From Actinophytocola sp035634895 (GTDB lineage Bacteria > Actinomycetota > Actinomycetes > Mycobacteriales > Pseudonocardiaceae): DNA of 64,000 bases. Position 1 is the first letter of the stretch; every line of letters starts with the position of its first letter. The position numbers were made by a program, and so were the translations under genes. A model generated the notes under the pieces. That model ran no database searches. It saw only the letters and a program-made list of their open reading frames with translations, and was not told the origin of the DNA. The stretch spans positions 27,012-91,011 of the forward strand of contig NZ_DASQCC010000001.1 in assembly GCF_035634895.1 (NCBI RefSeq). Direction: 5' to 3'. Below are positions 23,532 to 32,520 of the stretch, one piece after another.

Positions 23532-24692
23532 GTGCGTATCGGGCTGTTAACTCGTGAGTGGCCGCCGGAGGTCTACGGTGGCGCGGGCGTGCACGTCGAG
23601 TTCCTCGTGCCTCGCCTGCGGGATCTCGTCGACGTCGACGTGCACTGCTTCGGCGGGCCGCGGTCGGGCGAGGGTGTCCACTCGCACCGGCCGGCCCCGG
23701 GCATGGAGCACGCGAACCAGGCGCTGAGCACGCTGTCGGTCGATCTGTCGATCACCGCTGCCGTGGACGGCCTCGACCTCGTGCACTCGCACACCTGGTA
23801 CGCCAACCACGCCGGCCACCTCGCGAAGCTGCTCCACGGCATGCCGCACGTGGTCACGGCCCACTCGCTGGAGCCGCGCAGGCCGTGGAAGGCCGAACAG
23901 CTCGGCGGCGGCTACCGGCTGTCGTCGTGGGTGGAGAGGACGGCGTACGAGTCGGCGGACGCGATCATCGCGGTGAGCGAGGGCATGCGGGCCGACGTGC
24001 TGGACTGCTACCCGTCGCTGCACCCCGACCGGGTGAAGGTCGTCCGCAACGGCATCGACGCGTCGTCGTACCACCCGGTGACCGAGTCGGACGCGCTGCG
24101 CCACTACGGGGTGGACCCGGACCGCCCGATCGTGGTGTTCGTGGGGAGGATCACCCGGCAGAAAGGTGTCGGCCACCTGGTCGCGGCCGCGCACCAGATC
24201 GACCACGACGCGCAGCTCGTGCTGTGCGCGGGCGCCCCGGACACGCCGGAGATCGCCAGGGAGACGACCGAGGCGGTGTCGGAGCTGGCAGCCGCCCGGC
24301 CCGGTGTCTTCTGGATCCAGAAGATGCTGCAACCGGCCGAGGTGCGCCAGTTCCTCAGCCACGCGGCGGTGTTCGTGTGCCCGTCGGTGTACGAGCCGCT
24401 GGGCATCGTGAACCTGGAGGCCATGGCGTGCGGCACGGCGGTTGTCGCGTCGGACGTCGGCGGGATCCCCGAGGTCGTCGACGACGGCCGGACGGGCCTG
24501 CTGGTGCACTACGACGCGGCCGACGAGTCGACGTTCAGGGTCGGTCTCGCGGACGCCGTGAACGCCCTGCTGGGTGACCCCGACCGGGCGAAGGCCATGG
24601 GCGTGGCGGGCCGGGAACGGGCGGTCACGGAGTTCTCGTGGGAGTCCGCGGCCGAGCAGACGGTCGCGGTCTACCGGTCAGTGCTTGACTAA
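23532..24692 (+). CDS. glgA: Glycogen synthase / ADP-glucose alpha-glucosyltransferase (GlgA/GlgM type)
   Basis: The 386-residue GT4-like enzyme has an N-terminal REWPPEVYGGAGVHVEFL, KVVRNGID near 170, VFVGRITRQKGV and the nucleotide-sugar site YEPLGIVNLEAMACGTAVVA near 283-302. Length and context match Rv1212c, which in mycobacteria makes maltose-1-phosphate for the GlgE pathway, so GlgM activity is likely. The GTG at 23532 is fixed by the TACCTT box 7 nt upstream; the long upstream extension of the frame is antisense to glgC. Confidence 0.9.
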   Translation: MRIGLLTREWPPEVYGGAGVHVEFLVPRLRDLVDVDVHCFGGPRSGEGVHSHRPAPGMEHANQALSTLSVDLSITAAVDGLDLVHSHTWYANHAGHLAKLLHGMPHVVTAHSLEPRRPWKAEQLGGGYRLSSWVERTAYESADAIIAVSEGMRADVLDCYPSLHPDRVKVVRNGIDASSYHPVTESDALRHYGVDPDRPIVVFVGRITRQKGVGHLVAAAHQIDHDAQLVLCAGAPDTPEIARETTEAVSELAAARPGVFWIQKMLQPAEVRQFLSHAAVFVCPSVYEPLGIVNLEAMACGTAVVASDVGGIPEVVDDGRTGLLVHYDAADESTFRVGLADAVNALLGDPDRAKAMGVAGRERAVTEFSWESAAEQTVAVYRSVLD

Positions 24693-24698
24693 TCACCC

Positions 24699-25223
24699 AT
24701 GCGGGCACAACTTGGCGCGGGCGAGGTGACACTGCGTCGCTGGCGCGAGACAGACGCGGACGACCTGTACCAGGTCGTCCTGGAGTCGCTCGACCACCTG
24801 CGGCCGTGGATGGCATGGGTCGCGGACGGCTACTCGCCGCAGGCCGCGGTCGAGTTCCTGGCCAGCGCGCGGGACGACTGGGCGAGCGGGGCGGCGTACA
24901 ACTACGCGATCTTCGTGCAGGGCCGGCTCGCTGGCGCCGCCAGCCTGATGGACCGCGTCGGCCCGGGCGGGCTGGAGCTCGGCTACTGGCTGCACCCGTC
25001 GTTCGTCGGCCACGGCGCCGCGACCCGAGCGGCGTCACTGCTGGCGACGGAGGCCTTCCGCAACGGCGTTCGCCGCGTCGAGATCGTGACCGACGTCGCG
25101 AACTTCCGTAGCGCCGCCGTCCCGAGGCGCCTGGGCTTCACCGAGGTGGAGCGACGTTCGCCACAGGAGCCGCTCACGTCCGGCGAGGACGGCGTGGACA
25201 TCATCTGGCGACTCACCCCCTGA
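24699..25223 (+). CDS. GNAT N-acetyltransferase (RimJ/RimL type)
   Basis: The 174-residue protein has the GNAT fold of the RimJ/RimL group: VTLRRWRETDADDLYQVV at the start, and the acetyl-CoA-binding strand-loop LGYWLHPSFVGHGAATRAASLL (about 91-112). VTDVANFRSAAVPRRLGFTE near the end is the hallmark of this group. It probably acetylates an amine such as a protein N-terminus or a small compound; the substrate is unknown. It begins 6 bp after glgA and may share its transcript. Confidence 0.83.
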   Translation: MRAQLGAGEVTLRRWRETDADDLYQVVLESLDHLRPWMAWVADGYSPQAAVEFLASARDDWASGAAYNYAIFVQGRLAGAASLMDRVGPGGLELGYWLHPSFVGHGAATRAASLLATEAFRNGVRRVEIVTDVANFRSAAVPRRLGFTEVERRSPQEPLTSGEDGVDIIWRLTP

Positions 25224-25284
25224 CCGGGGGTTGCTACGGGGAAACTCAGGGATCTACCTGAGAACCCGTTCAGCCTGGGCGCAA

Positions 25285-25290
25285 TAGCGT
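25285..25290 (+). promoter_or_regulatory. -10 box of the GtrA-like gene (leaderless)
   Basis: TAGCGT is followed by 6 nt and the ATG at 25297. A palindrome CTCAGG-N6-CCTGAG lies 22 bp upstream (25245-25262) and might be a regulator site. Confidence 0.4.
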
Positions 25291-25296
25291 CGTCGC

Positions 25297-25737
25297 ATGG
25301 CACCTTCCCGCACCAGGCTGGCCCGCTTCACGGTGGCGTCGGCGATCGCCACCGGCCTGAGCCAGGTGGTGCTGCTGGTGCTGTACGCGTGGACCCCGTT
25401 CGACGCGACCGTCGCGAGCACGGCCGCGTTCCTGGCCGGCTCGGTGCCACACTTCCTGATGGTCCGCCACTGGGCGTGGCCGCCGGGCAAACTGCGGGCC
25501 CAACTGGCGACGTACTTGACGGTGACCATGGTCGGCGGCGCGGCGTCCATCGCGCTGACCACGGCCGCCGACCTGCTGGTCCTGCCGCTGCTGTCGCCCG
25601 GGTGGCAGCCGGTGGCGCTGACGTTGAGCTACCTCGCGGCGAGCGGCCCGGTGTTCGTGGCCAAGTTCGCGATCTTCGACCGGGTCTTCGCCGCCAGCGC
25701 CGAGCGCAGGTACGCCGCGCTCGCGCTGGCCGGCTGA
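25297..25737 (+). CDS. GtrA family membrane protein
   Basis: The 146-residue protein has four membrane helices in the GtrA pattern (RFTVASAIATGLSQVVLLVLY, then STAAFLAGSVPHFLMVRHWAW with the conserved Asn/His-rich loop replaced by His). GtrA-like proteins help move polyprenyl-linked sugars across the membrane or anchor glycosyltransferases. No glycosyltransferase partner is adjacent. A strong hairpin follows the stop. Confidence 0.72.
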   Translation: MAPSRTRLARFTVASAIATGLSQVVLLVLYAWTPFDATVASTAAFLAGSVPHFLMVRHWAWPPGKLRAQLATYLTVTMVGGAASIALTTAADLLVLPLLSPGWQPVALTLSYLAASGPVFVAKFAIFDRVFAASAERRYAALALAG

Positions 25738-25740
25738 CCG

Positions 25741-25772
25741 GGGCGGGCCGGCAGGGGAGGGCCGGCCCGCCC
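25741..25772. terminator. Bidirectional terminator hairpin
   Basis: GGGCGGGCCGGC (25741-25752) pairs perfectly with GCCGGCCCGCCC (25761-25772) across an 8-nt loop. It lies between the convergent ends of the GtrA gene and the secreted protease. Confidence 0.7.
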
Positions 25773-25781
25773 GGGTCGAGG

Positions 25782-26681
25782 TCAGCCGGTGACAAGCGTG
25801 AGACCGTTCACGCTCAGTACCTCGGTGACGGGCTGGAAGTAGGTCGTGCCGCCGCTGGTGCAGTCGCCGGACCCGCCGGAGGTCATGCCAACCGCCCGAA
25901 CGGTGGAACCCGAACCCGGCTTGGTCACCAACGAGCCACCGGAGTCACCTGCTTCGGCGCACACGTTCGTGCGAATCAGCTGGTAGACGCAGCCCTGGGG
26001 GTAGCAGACGGTCTCGTTCACGCCGGTGACGCTGCCGCACCGCCAGCCGGTGGTGGACCCGGACCTGCACACGGCCAGTGCGTTCGTCGCGGTCACCGGG
26101 CCGGTGACCGTCACGTCACTTCCGCTCGAGTACCGGTCGACCAGCGGGGTCGGCACGGCGAGGGAGGACGTCACGCGGATGACGCCGTAGTCGTTCGTGG
26201 GGAACGACGAGGCCGCACGCCTGCCGATGGTGCCGCCAGTTCCGGTCCAGCCGGCGCCGGCGGCGGTGCAGTGACCGGCCGTGATGACGTACCGGCTGCG
26301 GCCGGAGGTGGCGTTGAAGCCCAGCGAACAGCGTGCACCGCCCGTGTAGATGGCCTGGCCGCCGATGAGGTTCCACAGCAGCTTCGGCGCCTCGGCGACG
26401 TGCTCGATCGTGATGGCGCCCGCGTGTGCGGCCGCGGCCCAGGTGGCCACGCCCCGGTCGGAGCCGTGCACCGACACCACGACCGACTTCGTCGCGGCGT
26501 CGACGTACCAGCCGGTCACCGTGCTCGGCCGGCTCGCGGCCGCCGTGTTGAGCGAGGTGACCGCCGCGGCCGGGTCGGCGGGTGTCGTGGGTGCCGCGTT
26601 CGCGGGAGCGGACATGGTCAGGGCCGCGCCGGCCGCCAGGAGGGCGGCGCCGAGCAGCCTTGGGAGGGTGAGTTGTCTCAT
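25782..26681 (-). CDS. Secreted S1 serine protease (streptogrisin/alpha-lytic type)
   Basis: The 299-residue preproprotein has a signal peptide (about 1-30, ending SAPANAAP) and a short propeptide (31 to about 105). The protease domain has His137 (TAGHC), Asp164 (TNDYGV) and Ser247 (GDSGGS). Paired cysteines (118/138, 205/215 and others) fit extracellular folding. The start MRQLTLPRLL at 26681 follows GAGGGAGAA; the longer frame upstream has no signal. The propeptide is shorter than in typical streptogrisins. Likely role: external protein digestion. Confidence 0.87.
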   Translation of the reverse strand: MRQLTLPRLLGAALLAAGAALTMSAPANAAPTTPADPAAAVTSLNTAAASRPSTVTGWYVDAATKSVVVSVHGSDRGVATWAAAAHAGAITIEHVAEAPKLLWNLIGGQAIYTGGARCSLGFNATSGRSRYVITAGHCTAAGAGWTGTGGTIGRRAASSFPTNDYGVIRVTSSLAVPTPLVDRYSSGSDVTVTGPVTATNALAVCRSGSTTGWRCGSVTGVNETVCYPQGCVYQLIRTNVCAEAGDSGGSLVTKPGSGSTVRAVGMTSGGSGDCTSGGTTYFQPVTEVLSVNGLTLVTG

Positions 26682-26808
26682 CAGGATTTCTCCCTCGTAC
26701 GCCCCGTAGGGTGGAGGGAACGGTCGCCCGGTGTGGGCAACAACCGATGAAACTGGGTATTTAAGCGGTTTGTCCGATATCGGCCGTTCGGGGCCTAAAG
26801 TTGCCAGT

Positions 26809-28308
26809 TCAGGACTGGGCGGCCAACTCAACAAGCGTACGTGCCGCGAACCCGGTCGCGCCTGCTGAGACCTCGTCGTAGTTGCGGTCGGCCCGCGCCG
26901 GCCCCGCGATGTCGAGGTGCGCCCACGGCAGACCACCCGTGAACTCACGCAGGAACATTGCCGCCGCGATGCCACCCGGCCCCGGCGGGCACTGGCGCAC
27001 GTCCGCGATCTGGCTACGCACCGACTCCGCGAACTCCTCCGCCACCGAGCCGAGGTCCGAGCCGAGCGGCATCCGCCACCACCGCTCGCCCGCCGCCACC
27101 CCGGCGGAGAGCACCCGGGACGCGACCAGGTCCGTGGACGCGAACACGCCGCCGGTCCGCAGCCCCAGCGAGACCTTCATCGCCCCGGTCAGCGTCGCGA
27201 CGTCGACCAGCAGGTCGGGCCTGAGCCGGTCGACCGCGTAGGCCAGCGCGTCGGCCATCACCATGCGGCCCTCGGCGTCGGTGTTGGTGACCTCGGTCGT
27301 GCGGCCGCCGTAGTGCCGCACGACGTCACCCGGCCGGTAGGCGGACCCGGACACGTGGTTCTCCGCGCACGACACGAGCCCGGTCACCCGTACGTCCAGC
27401 CTGAGCCGCGCGATCGCCTCCACAGCGGCGATGACCGCGGCGCCACCGGACATGTCCGTGCGCATCAGGTGCATGCCGTCCGCCGGCTTGATCGACACGC
27501 CACCGGTGTCGAACGTGATGCCCTTGCCGACGAGCACCACGTGTGGCGCCCTGGCCTTGGGTTTCCAGGACAGCTCGACGAACCGCGGTGGCCGCGCCGA
27601 GCCGCCGCCGACCGCGAGCACCCCGCCGAAGCCCTGCTCGGCCAGCCACTTCTCGTCCCGCACGACGACGTCGGCGACCTTGCCCGCGGTGCGCACGGCC
27701 ATCTGCGCGAGCCACTCCGGGTCCTTGATGTTCGACGGCGTGTTCGCGAGGTCCCGGGCGAGGGCCGTGGCCTGCGCGAGCACCGCGGCCCGGCGCACCG
27801 GCGCGTCGAGCGCCGGGTCGGCGGTGAGCAGGCGGATCGTCCGCACGGCGGGCGGAGCCGTCTGCGCCGTGACCTCGTACCGGTAGCCGCCAAGCCGCAA
27901 CCCGCACACCAGCTCGGCGATCTCGTCCGGCCCGACCGAGGACGGCAGCTCCAGCTGCAGCGTCCGCTCCGCGGCGCGGCCGGCGTCGACGTCCTGCGCG
28001 ATCCGCGCGTTCAGCGCCTTGGTCAGTGCCGCGCCCGCGGTACGCCACTGGCCGGGGGCACCATCCCCGACCCCGGCGACCCAGCGGACCGACGACCCGA
28101 CGGGACCCGGCTGAACCTCACCGGCCTTGCCGGTGAGCGCCACGGCGTGCATCCACTCGCCGGTCAGCTCGTCCCCCCTGGCCGACAGCGAGGCCGGCGC
28201 CGCGTCGCCGGCCCGGCACACCACGGCGAGCGGCGTAGCCCGCCGTGGTGCGGAAATCACCTCCACGTCGGGGAGCGCCGTCGGTATCGCGGGCACCGAA
28301 GTTCGCAA
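26809..28308 (-). CDS. pepA: Leucyl aminopeptidase (M17)
   Basis: The 499-residue enzyme has an N-terminal macro-like domain and a C-terminal di-metal catalytic domain. It carries VGKGITFDTGGVSIKPADGM, the region MRTDMSGGAAVIAA, and the family signature NTDAEGRMVMADAL. It removes N-terminal residues from peptides in the cytoplasm, as a hexamer in known relatives. The start codon is TTG at 28308, preceded by GGAGG at short spacing, which is why I keep it over the GTG four codons downstream. Confidence 0.9.
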   Translation of the reverse strand: MRTSVPAIPTALPDVEVISAPRRATPLAVVCRAGDAAPASLSARGDELTGEWMHAVALTGKAGEVQPGPVGSSVRWVAGVGDGAPGQWRTAGAALTKALNARIAQDVDAGRAAERTLQLELPSSVGPDEIAELVCGLRLGGYRYEVTAQTAPPAVRTIRLLTADPALDAPVRRAAVLAQATALARDLANTPSNIKDPEWLAQMAVRTAGKVADVVVRDEKWLAEQGFGGVLAVGGGSARPPRFVELSWKPKARAPHVVLVGKGITFDTGGVSIKPADGMHLMRTDMSGGAAVIAAVEAIARLRLDVRVTGLVSCAENHVSGSAYRPGDVVRHYGGRTTEVTNTDAEGRMVMADALAYAVDRLRPDLLVDVATLTGAMKVSLGLRTGGVFASTDLVASRVLSAGVAAGERWWRMPLGSDLGSVAEEFAESVRSQIADVRQCPPGPGGIAAAMFLREFTGGLPWAHLDIAGPARADRNYDEVSAGATGFAARTLVELAAQS

Positions 28309-28352
28309 CGGACCTCCATACTCGACGGAACAGAACCTCCACTCTGGACCCG

Positions 28353-28520
28353 TCAGCCAGCGGCGACCTTCAACGCGTCACCCAGGGCAGAAGCCTCTTC
28401 AGCCGACATCTCGACGACGAGGCGCCCACCACCCTCGAGTGGGACGCGCATCACGATGCCCCGACCCTCCTTGGTCACCTCGAGGGGACCGTCCCCGGTC
28501 CGGGGCTTCATGGCCGCCAT
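28353..28520 (-). CDS. DUF3117 small actinobacterial protein
   Basis: This 55-residue protein matches the highly conserved actinobacterial DUF3117 family: MAAMKPRTGDGPLEVTKEGR at the start, then GIVMRVPLEGGGRLVVEMSA, ending ALGDALKVAAG. Rv1211, next to glgA in M. tuberculosis, is a member. GGAGGG precedes the ATG at good spacing. Its function is unknown. The near-invariant sequence across the phylum suggests a conserved binding role. Confidence 0.92.
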   Translation of the reverse strand: MAAMKPRTGDGPLEVTKEGRGIVMRVPLEGGGRLVVEMSAEEASALGDALKVAAG

Positions 28521-28667
28521 AGCGTGCTCCCTCCGTCATAGCCTGCCACCCTGGCCGGACCCACCCGACCAAAGACCCTGACATTCTCCCCTATGGCATC
28601 TCGCCGGTGAAATCGAACCGATCACCTGCGTGTCGATGACCGGCCAAGACGAGCGACGGACCCGCAC

Positions 28668-28673
28668 TAGACT
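28668..28673 (+). promoter_or_regulatory. -10 box of the paaX-like gene (leaderless)
   Basis: TAGACT is followed by 8 nt and the GTG at 28682 with no ribosome binding site. Confidence 0.45.
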
Positions 28674-28681
28674 CGAAAACC

Positions 28682-29476
28682 GTGCGAGCCCGCTCCGCGC
28701 TGTTCGACGTCTACGGCAGCTACCTCCGAGCCAGAGGTGGCTCCGCGACGATCGCCGCGCTGGTACGGCTGCTGGAGCCGCTCGGTTTCGAGGCGCCGGC
28801 CATCCGCACGGCCGTGTCCAGAATGGTGCGACAGGACTGGCTTCGGCCGGTCAGGCTGCCGGACGGCCCCGGCTACGCGCTGACCAGGCGAGCCGAACGC
28901 CGCCTGGACGAGGCCGCCTCGCGGATCTACCGCACCCGACCCTCCACATGGGACGGCCGCTGGCACGTGCTGGTGCTCGAGGAGCTCCCGAACCGGGGCT
29001 ACCGCGACAGGCTCGACTCTTCCCTGCGACTGATCGGCTACGGACCGTTGGGCCCGACGACGTGGGTGGCGCCACGGCCGTCCGCCGAGTTGACGGACAT
29101 CCTGGAGGACGTGCCGGCGCGGGTGTTCCACGGCGAGCACGAGGGCGACGACAAGGAACTGGCCGCACGGGCCTGGGACCTGGACACACTGGGCGCCGAC
29201 TACGCCGTCTTCGTGACCGAGTGGCTACCCGTCGTGTCCGCAGTGGACGGTTCGGGGCCGGCGGAGGCCTTCGCGGCGTCGCAGCGCCTCCTGCACGCGT
29301 GGCGAAAGTTCCTGTTCCGCGACCCGGGCCTGCCCGCACCGGTGTTGCCGCCGGACTGGCCGGGCACCGTGGCGGCGGAGTTCTTCGACAAGCACACGGC
29401 GCGGCTGGCTCCGGCCGCGGAGAGCTATCTGACCGACTGCCTCACCCGGGGCACGAGGACGAGGTCGAGCGCCTGA
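28682..29476 (+). CDS. PaaX family transcriptional regulator
   Basis: The 264-residue protein has the PaaX layout: N-terminal winged helix (about 5-70, with TIAALVRLLEPLGFEAPAIR and AVSRMVRQDWL), a central domain with WDGRWHVLVLEELPNRGYRDRL, and a C-terminal PaaX_C domain. PaaX-type repressors respond to aryl-CoA esters such as phenylacetyl-CoA. The next gene is an enoyl-CoA hydratase 11 bp downstream, so the regulator probably controls that step; no paaABCDE genes are nearby. Confidence 0.86.
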   Translation: MRARSALFDVYGSYLRARGGSATIAALVRLLEPLGFEAPAIRTAVSRMVRQDWLRPVRLPDGPGYALTRRAERRLDEAASRIYRTRPSTWDGRWHVLVLEELPNRGYRDRLDSSLRLIGYGPLGPTTWVAPRPSAELTDILEDVPARVFHGEHEGDDKELAARAWDLDTLGADYAVFVTEWLPVVSAVDGSGPAEAFAASQRLLHAWRKFLFRDPGLPAPVLPPDWPGTVAAEFFDKHTARLAPAAESYLTDCLTRGTRTRSSA

Positions 29477-29487
29477 GGAGGCCGTAG

Positions 29488-30273
29488 GTGACGTCGCTGC
29501 TGGTGGACGACAGTGATGGGGTACGCACGTTCACCCTGAACCGCCCGGAGGCATACAACTCCCTGACCGCGGAACTGAAGGAGGCACTGCGCGACGCGCT
29601 GACGGACACGGTGGCCGACCCGGCGGTACGCGCCGTGGTCCTGACCGGCGCCGGCAAGGCGTTCTGCGCAGGCCAGGACCTGAAGGAGCACGTGGCCGCC
29701 CTGCAGTCCGACGACCCGGCGCCGTTCCGCACGGTGGCCGAGCACTACAACCCGATAGTCCGGGCGATAACGTCGATGCCCAAGCCGGTGATAGCCGCGG
29801 TGAACGGCATGGCGGCGGGGGCCGGGGCGTCGTTCGCGTACGCGTGCGACCTACGCATCGTGGCCCGCTCGGCCAAGTTCCTGATGGCGTTCGCGACGAT
29901 CGGCCTGACCGCGGACTCGGGCGCGTCATGGACGCTGCCAAGGCTGATCGGCTACGGACGGGCCATGGAACTGATGCTGCTGGCCAAGCCGGTGACGGCG
30001 GAACAGGCCGTGGCGATGGGCATGGCAACCGAGGTGGTGGACGACGGCGAGGCCCTGTCCACGGCCCAGGAGTTGGCGTCCCGCATGGCAACGGGCCCGA
30101 CGACCGGCTACGCCAAGATCAAGCAGGCCCTGCTGACGGCGGCGGGCACGGACCTGGAACAGGCCCTGGCGGAGGAGGACGCGGCCCAGTCGGCCCTGGG
30201 CGCGACCACGGACCACCGAGAAGCCGTGGACGCCTTCATAGCCAAGCGAACCCCCACCTTCACCGGCCACTGA
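29488..30273 (+). CDS. Enoyl-CoA hydratase/isomerase (PaaG-like)
   Basis: The 261-residue crotonase-family enzyme has oxyanion-hole segments AFCAGQDLKEH (about 52-62) and NGMAAGAGASFAYACDLRI (about 105-123), and a GLTADSGASWTLPRLIG segment like PaaG. PaaG isomerises ring-epoxide phenylacetyl-CoA to oxepin-CoA. Pairing with a PaaX regulator supports that group, but ordinary beta-oxidation cannot be excluded. A GTG start follows GAGGAGG. Confidence 0.83.
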   Translation: MTSLLVDDSDGVRTFTLNRPEAYNSLTAELKEALRDALTDTVADPAVRAVVLTGAGKAFCAGQDLKEHVAALQSDDPAPFRTVAEHYNPIVRAITSMPKPVIAAVNGMAAGAGASFAYACDLRIVARSAKFLMAFATIGLTADSGASWTLPRLIGYGRAMELMLLAKPVTAEQAVAMGMATEVVDDGEALSTAQELASRMATGPTTGYAKIKQALLTAAGTDLEQALAEEDAAQSALGATTDHREAVDAFIAKRTPTFTGH

Positions 30274-30388
30274 CCCAAGCCGTTGCCGCCCGCCGAGTCC
30301 TCAGCGGTCAGCTCCCAATCCCTTACACCCCAGGGCGCCAATCCCGCTGCAACCAGCCAGGCACCCAACTCCCATCCCCCGAAAACCC

Positions 30389-30533
30389 AAATTTCGCCGA
30401 AATCGCGCCCAGAACGTAAGTAAACCCCCACCCAGTCCCGGGGGCGTCCCGCCGTGCCAGTCTACCGGTATCACCCGACGGATACCCCGAAGATGATCTT
30501 GCCTGTGGATAACTGGAGCGGTTGTGGATAACT
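30389..30533 (-). repeat. 145-bp DnaA-box repeat element, copy 2 (inverted)
   Basis: It aligns without gaps to the reverse complement of 46771-46915; I count 8 mismatches in 145 positions. It carries two TGTGGATAA nonamers (the complement of TTATCCACA) near 30503-30512 and 30523-30532, and a GC-rich block CCCCCACCCAGTCCCGGGGG. It lies between the convergent enoyl-CoA hydratase and xseB genes. The remaining bases of the 357-bp gap (30274-30630) hold nothing else that I can interpret, except GATGGAAGGTTT at about 30612. Confidence 0.85.
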
Positions 30534-30630
30534 AGCTCCGAGCGACAACTTTCCTTATACGGCACGGAAATCGAACATCCGTCGCGACGGACGAACGCAC
30601 GTCGCGGTGCCGATGGAAGGTTTCGCGAGG

Positions 30631-30840
30631 TCAGATTTCCGACTCGGCGGCGGCCAGTGCGGACTCGATGCGCTCCTTCGCTCCCGCCAAGTGCTGGTCG
30701 CAGATCTTGGCCAGCGCCTCACCGCGTTCCCACAGCGCCAGCGACTCCTCCAGCGACAGGCCGCCCGCCTCGAGTTTGGCCACCACCTCCGCCAGCTCGT
30801 CGCGGGCTGCCTCGTAGTCGAGGGTCGAGTCGGCACTCAC
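30631..30840 (-). CDS. xseB: Exonuclease VII small subunit
   Basis: The 69-residue protein is the small helical subunit of exonuclease VII, with YEAARDELAEVVAKLEAGGL and LEESLALWERGEALAKICDQ. It packs against XseA, together degrading single-stranded DNA from both ends. The GTG at 30840 overlaps the stop of the preceding gene by 4 bp; the longer frame upstream is antisense-like and Arg-rich. Confidence 0.9.
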   Translation of the reverse strand: MSADSTLDYEAARDELAEVVAKLEAGGLSLEESLALWERGEALAKICDQHLAGAKERIESALAAAESEI

Positions 30841-31274
30841 TGCGCCTGGGTCTCCAATCGGCTGTGGGCGTTCACAAGCGCGGCGGCCACGGCCTGGTCG
30901 TAGCCGACGAACGCCTCCGCGAAGTCGGCGCCGTCGCGTTCGACGACCGCCTCCTCGATCCGCTCCAGCGCACGGCTCACCCGATGGCGGTGCTGCGAGC
31001 CGCGGCCGAGCCACCAGCGCATGCCAGCGTAGTCGGACGTCGCCTCGGACAGCGCACGCAACCGGATCGGCAGGTTCCGGCAGCCGGGCGCGTCACAGCC
31101 GGCCAGCAACGCGGTCCAGCATTCCGCGGCCGCGGCGTTGGCCTCCCGCGCACGGCGGGACACCACGTCTGCGGGGACGCGTAACGCCGGCTCGTGCTCC
31201 ATGGCCCGCGCGACCGCACGGGTCGCGTCGATCGTCAACGGCAGGAAGGTCGGCTCACGATCCGGTCTCGGCAC
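30837..31274 (-). CDS. Unknown protein encoded between xseA and xseB
   Basis: I do not recognise this 145-residue protein. It is soluble, helical and has PTFLPLTIDATRAVARAMEH near the start, two cysteines in AGCDAPGCRNLPIRLRAL, and a WWLGRGSQHRHR segment. The GTG at 31274 follows GGAGG and overlaps the xseA end by 20 bp; its stop overlaps the xseB start by 4 bp. Such tight placement inside the exonuclease VII operon suggests a related role, but that is inference. Confidence 0.65.
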   Translation of the reverse strand: MPRPDREPTFLPLTIDATRAVARAMEHEPALRVPADVVSRRAREANAAAAECWTALLAGCDAPGCRNLPIRLRALSEATSDYAGMRWWLGRGSQHRHRVSRALERIEEAVVERDGADFAEAFVGYDQAVAAALVNAHSRLETQAQ

Positions 31275-32520
31275 CGCTACCTCCGCTCGCGTCACCCCAG
31301 GCGGACGCGATCGCGTGCACCGCGCCGTCGGTGACACGAACCCGCAGGCGAGTTCCGTCCGGCGCCTCTGCCGTCGAGCGGAGCACTCGTGGGTTTCCTT
31401 CCGCGTCCACCCACTGCACGACCGCGTACCCGCGGGCAAGCGTGGCGGCTGGTCCGAGCGTCGTCAAGCGGGCCTTTGTGTGGTCCAGGGTCGACCGTTC
31501 CGCGGCGACGAGGGCCGCCACGGCCCGCCTTGATCGCTCCACGAGCATCCTGACCTGCGCACTTCGCTGTTCGAGCGGTGTCAACGGGTCCGCGAGAACC
31601 GGCCTACTACGCAGTGCGTCGAGCAAACGACGTTCGCGATCCACCCATCCGTGCAACGCCCGTCGGGCACGGTCACGTAGCTGGCGAACCCGCGCGGTCT
31701 CCTCGACGATGTCCGGCACCACCCGCTTGCCGGCGTCGGTCGGCGTCGAGCAGCGGACGTCCGCGACATGGTCGAGCAGTGGGGTGTCCTGTTCGTGCCC
31801 GATGGCGCTCAGCACCGGCGTGCGGCATTCCGACACCGCGCGCAGCAGCGTCTCGTCGGAGAACGGCAGCAGGTCCTCGACGCTCCCGCCACCGCGCGCG
31901 ATGACGATGACCTCGACGTTCTTGTCGCGGTCCAGCGCACCGAGCGCGTCGACGATCTGCGGCACCGCCAGCGCCCCCTGCACGGCGACGTTCTCCATCC
32001 GGAAACGGACCGCCGGCCAGCGGGCACGGGCATTGACCTGCACGTCATGCTCGGCGGCGGACGCGCGACCGGTGATCAGTCCGACGGTGTGCGGCAGGAA
32101 CGGCGGCCTCTTCTTGCGACGCGGGTCGAAGAGCCCCTCCGCGGCGAGGAGCTTGCGGAGCCGCTCGATCCGGGCAAGCAACTCGCCGATGCCGACGGCG
32201 CGGATCTCGTCGGCCCGAAGCGACAGCGTGCCGCGGTTGATGAAGAACGCCGGACGCGCGTGCAGGATCACGCGCGTCCCGTCGGTCAGGGGTGGCTGGT
32301 GCTCACGCAGGATGCCGGTCGAGCAGGTGACGCTCATCGAGACGTCCGCGGCCGGATCACGCAGCGTGATGAACGCGGTGCCGGTGCCGGGACGGTTGGA
32401 GATCTGGGTGACCTGGCCCTCGACCCACACGTCACCGAGACGGTTGATCCAGTCGGCGACCTTGCGCGCGACCGTCCGTACTGGCCAGGGCTTCTCGGGA
32501 CTGGTTGCCGGTTCCGTCAC
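31255..32520 (-). CDS. xseA: Exonuclease VII large subunit
   Basis: The 421-residue catalytic subunit has an N-terminal OB-fold (about 18-110, with VWVEGQVTQISNRPGTGTAF) and the exonuclease VII core with PHTVGLITGRASAAEHDV, then VIVIARGGGSVEDLLPFSDE and SAIGHEQDTPLLDHVADVR. A long coiled coil follows. The GTG start at 32520 overlaps the stop of the upstream gene by 4 bp, as in the Rv1109c-Rv1108c-Rv1107c order. Confidence 0.92.
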   Translation of the reverse strand: MTEPATSPEKPWPVRTVARKVADWINRLGDVWVEGQVTQISNRPGTGTAFITLRDPAADVSMSVTCSTGILREHQPPLTDGTRVILHARPAFFINRGTLSLRADEIRAVGIGELLARIERLRKLLAAEGLFDPRRKKRPPFLPHTVGLITGRASAAEHDVQVNARARWPAVRFRMENVAVQGALAVPQIVDALGALDRDKNVEVIVIARGGGSVEDLLPFSDETLLRAVSECRTPVLSAIGHEQDTPLLDHVADVRCSTPTDAGKRVVPDIVEETARVRQLRDRARRALHGWVDRERRLLDALRSRPVLADPLTPLEQRSAQVRMLVERSRRAVAALVAAERSTLDHTKARLTTLGPAATLARGYAVVQWVDAEGNPRVLRSTAEAPDGTRLRVRVTDGAVHAIASAWGDASGGSGAETGS

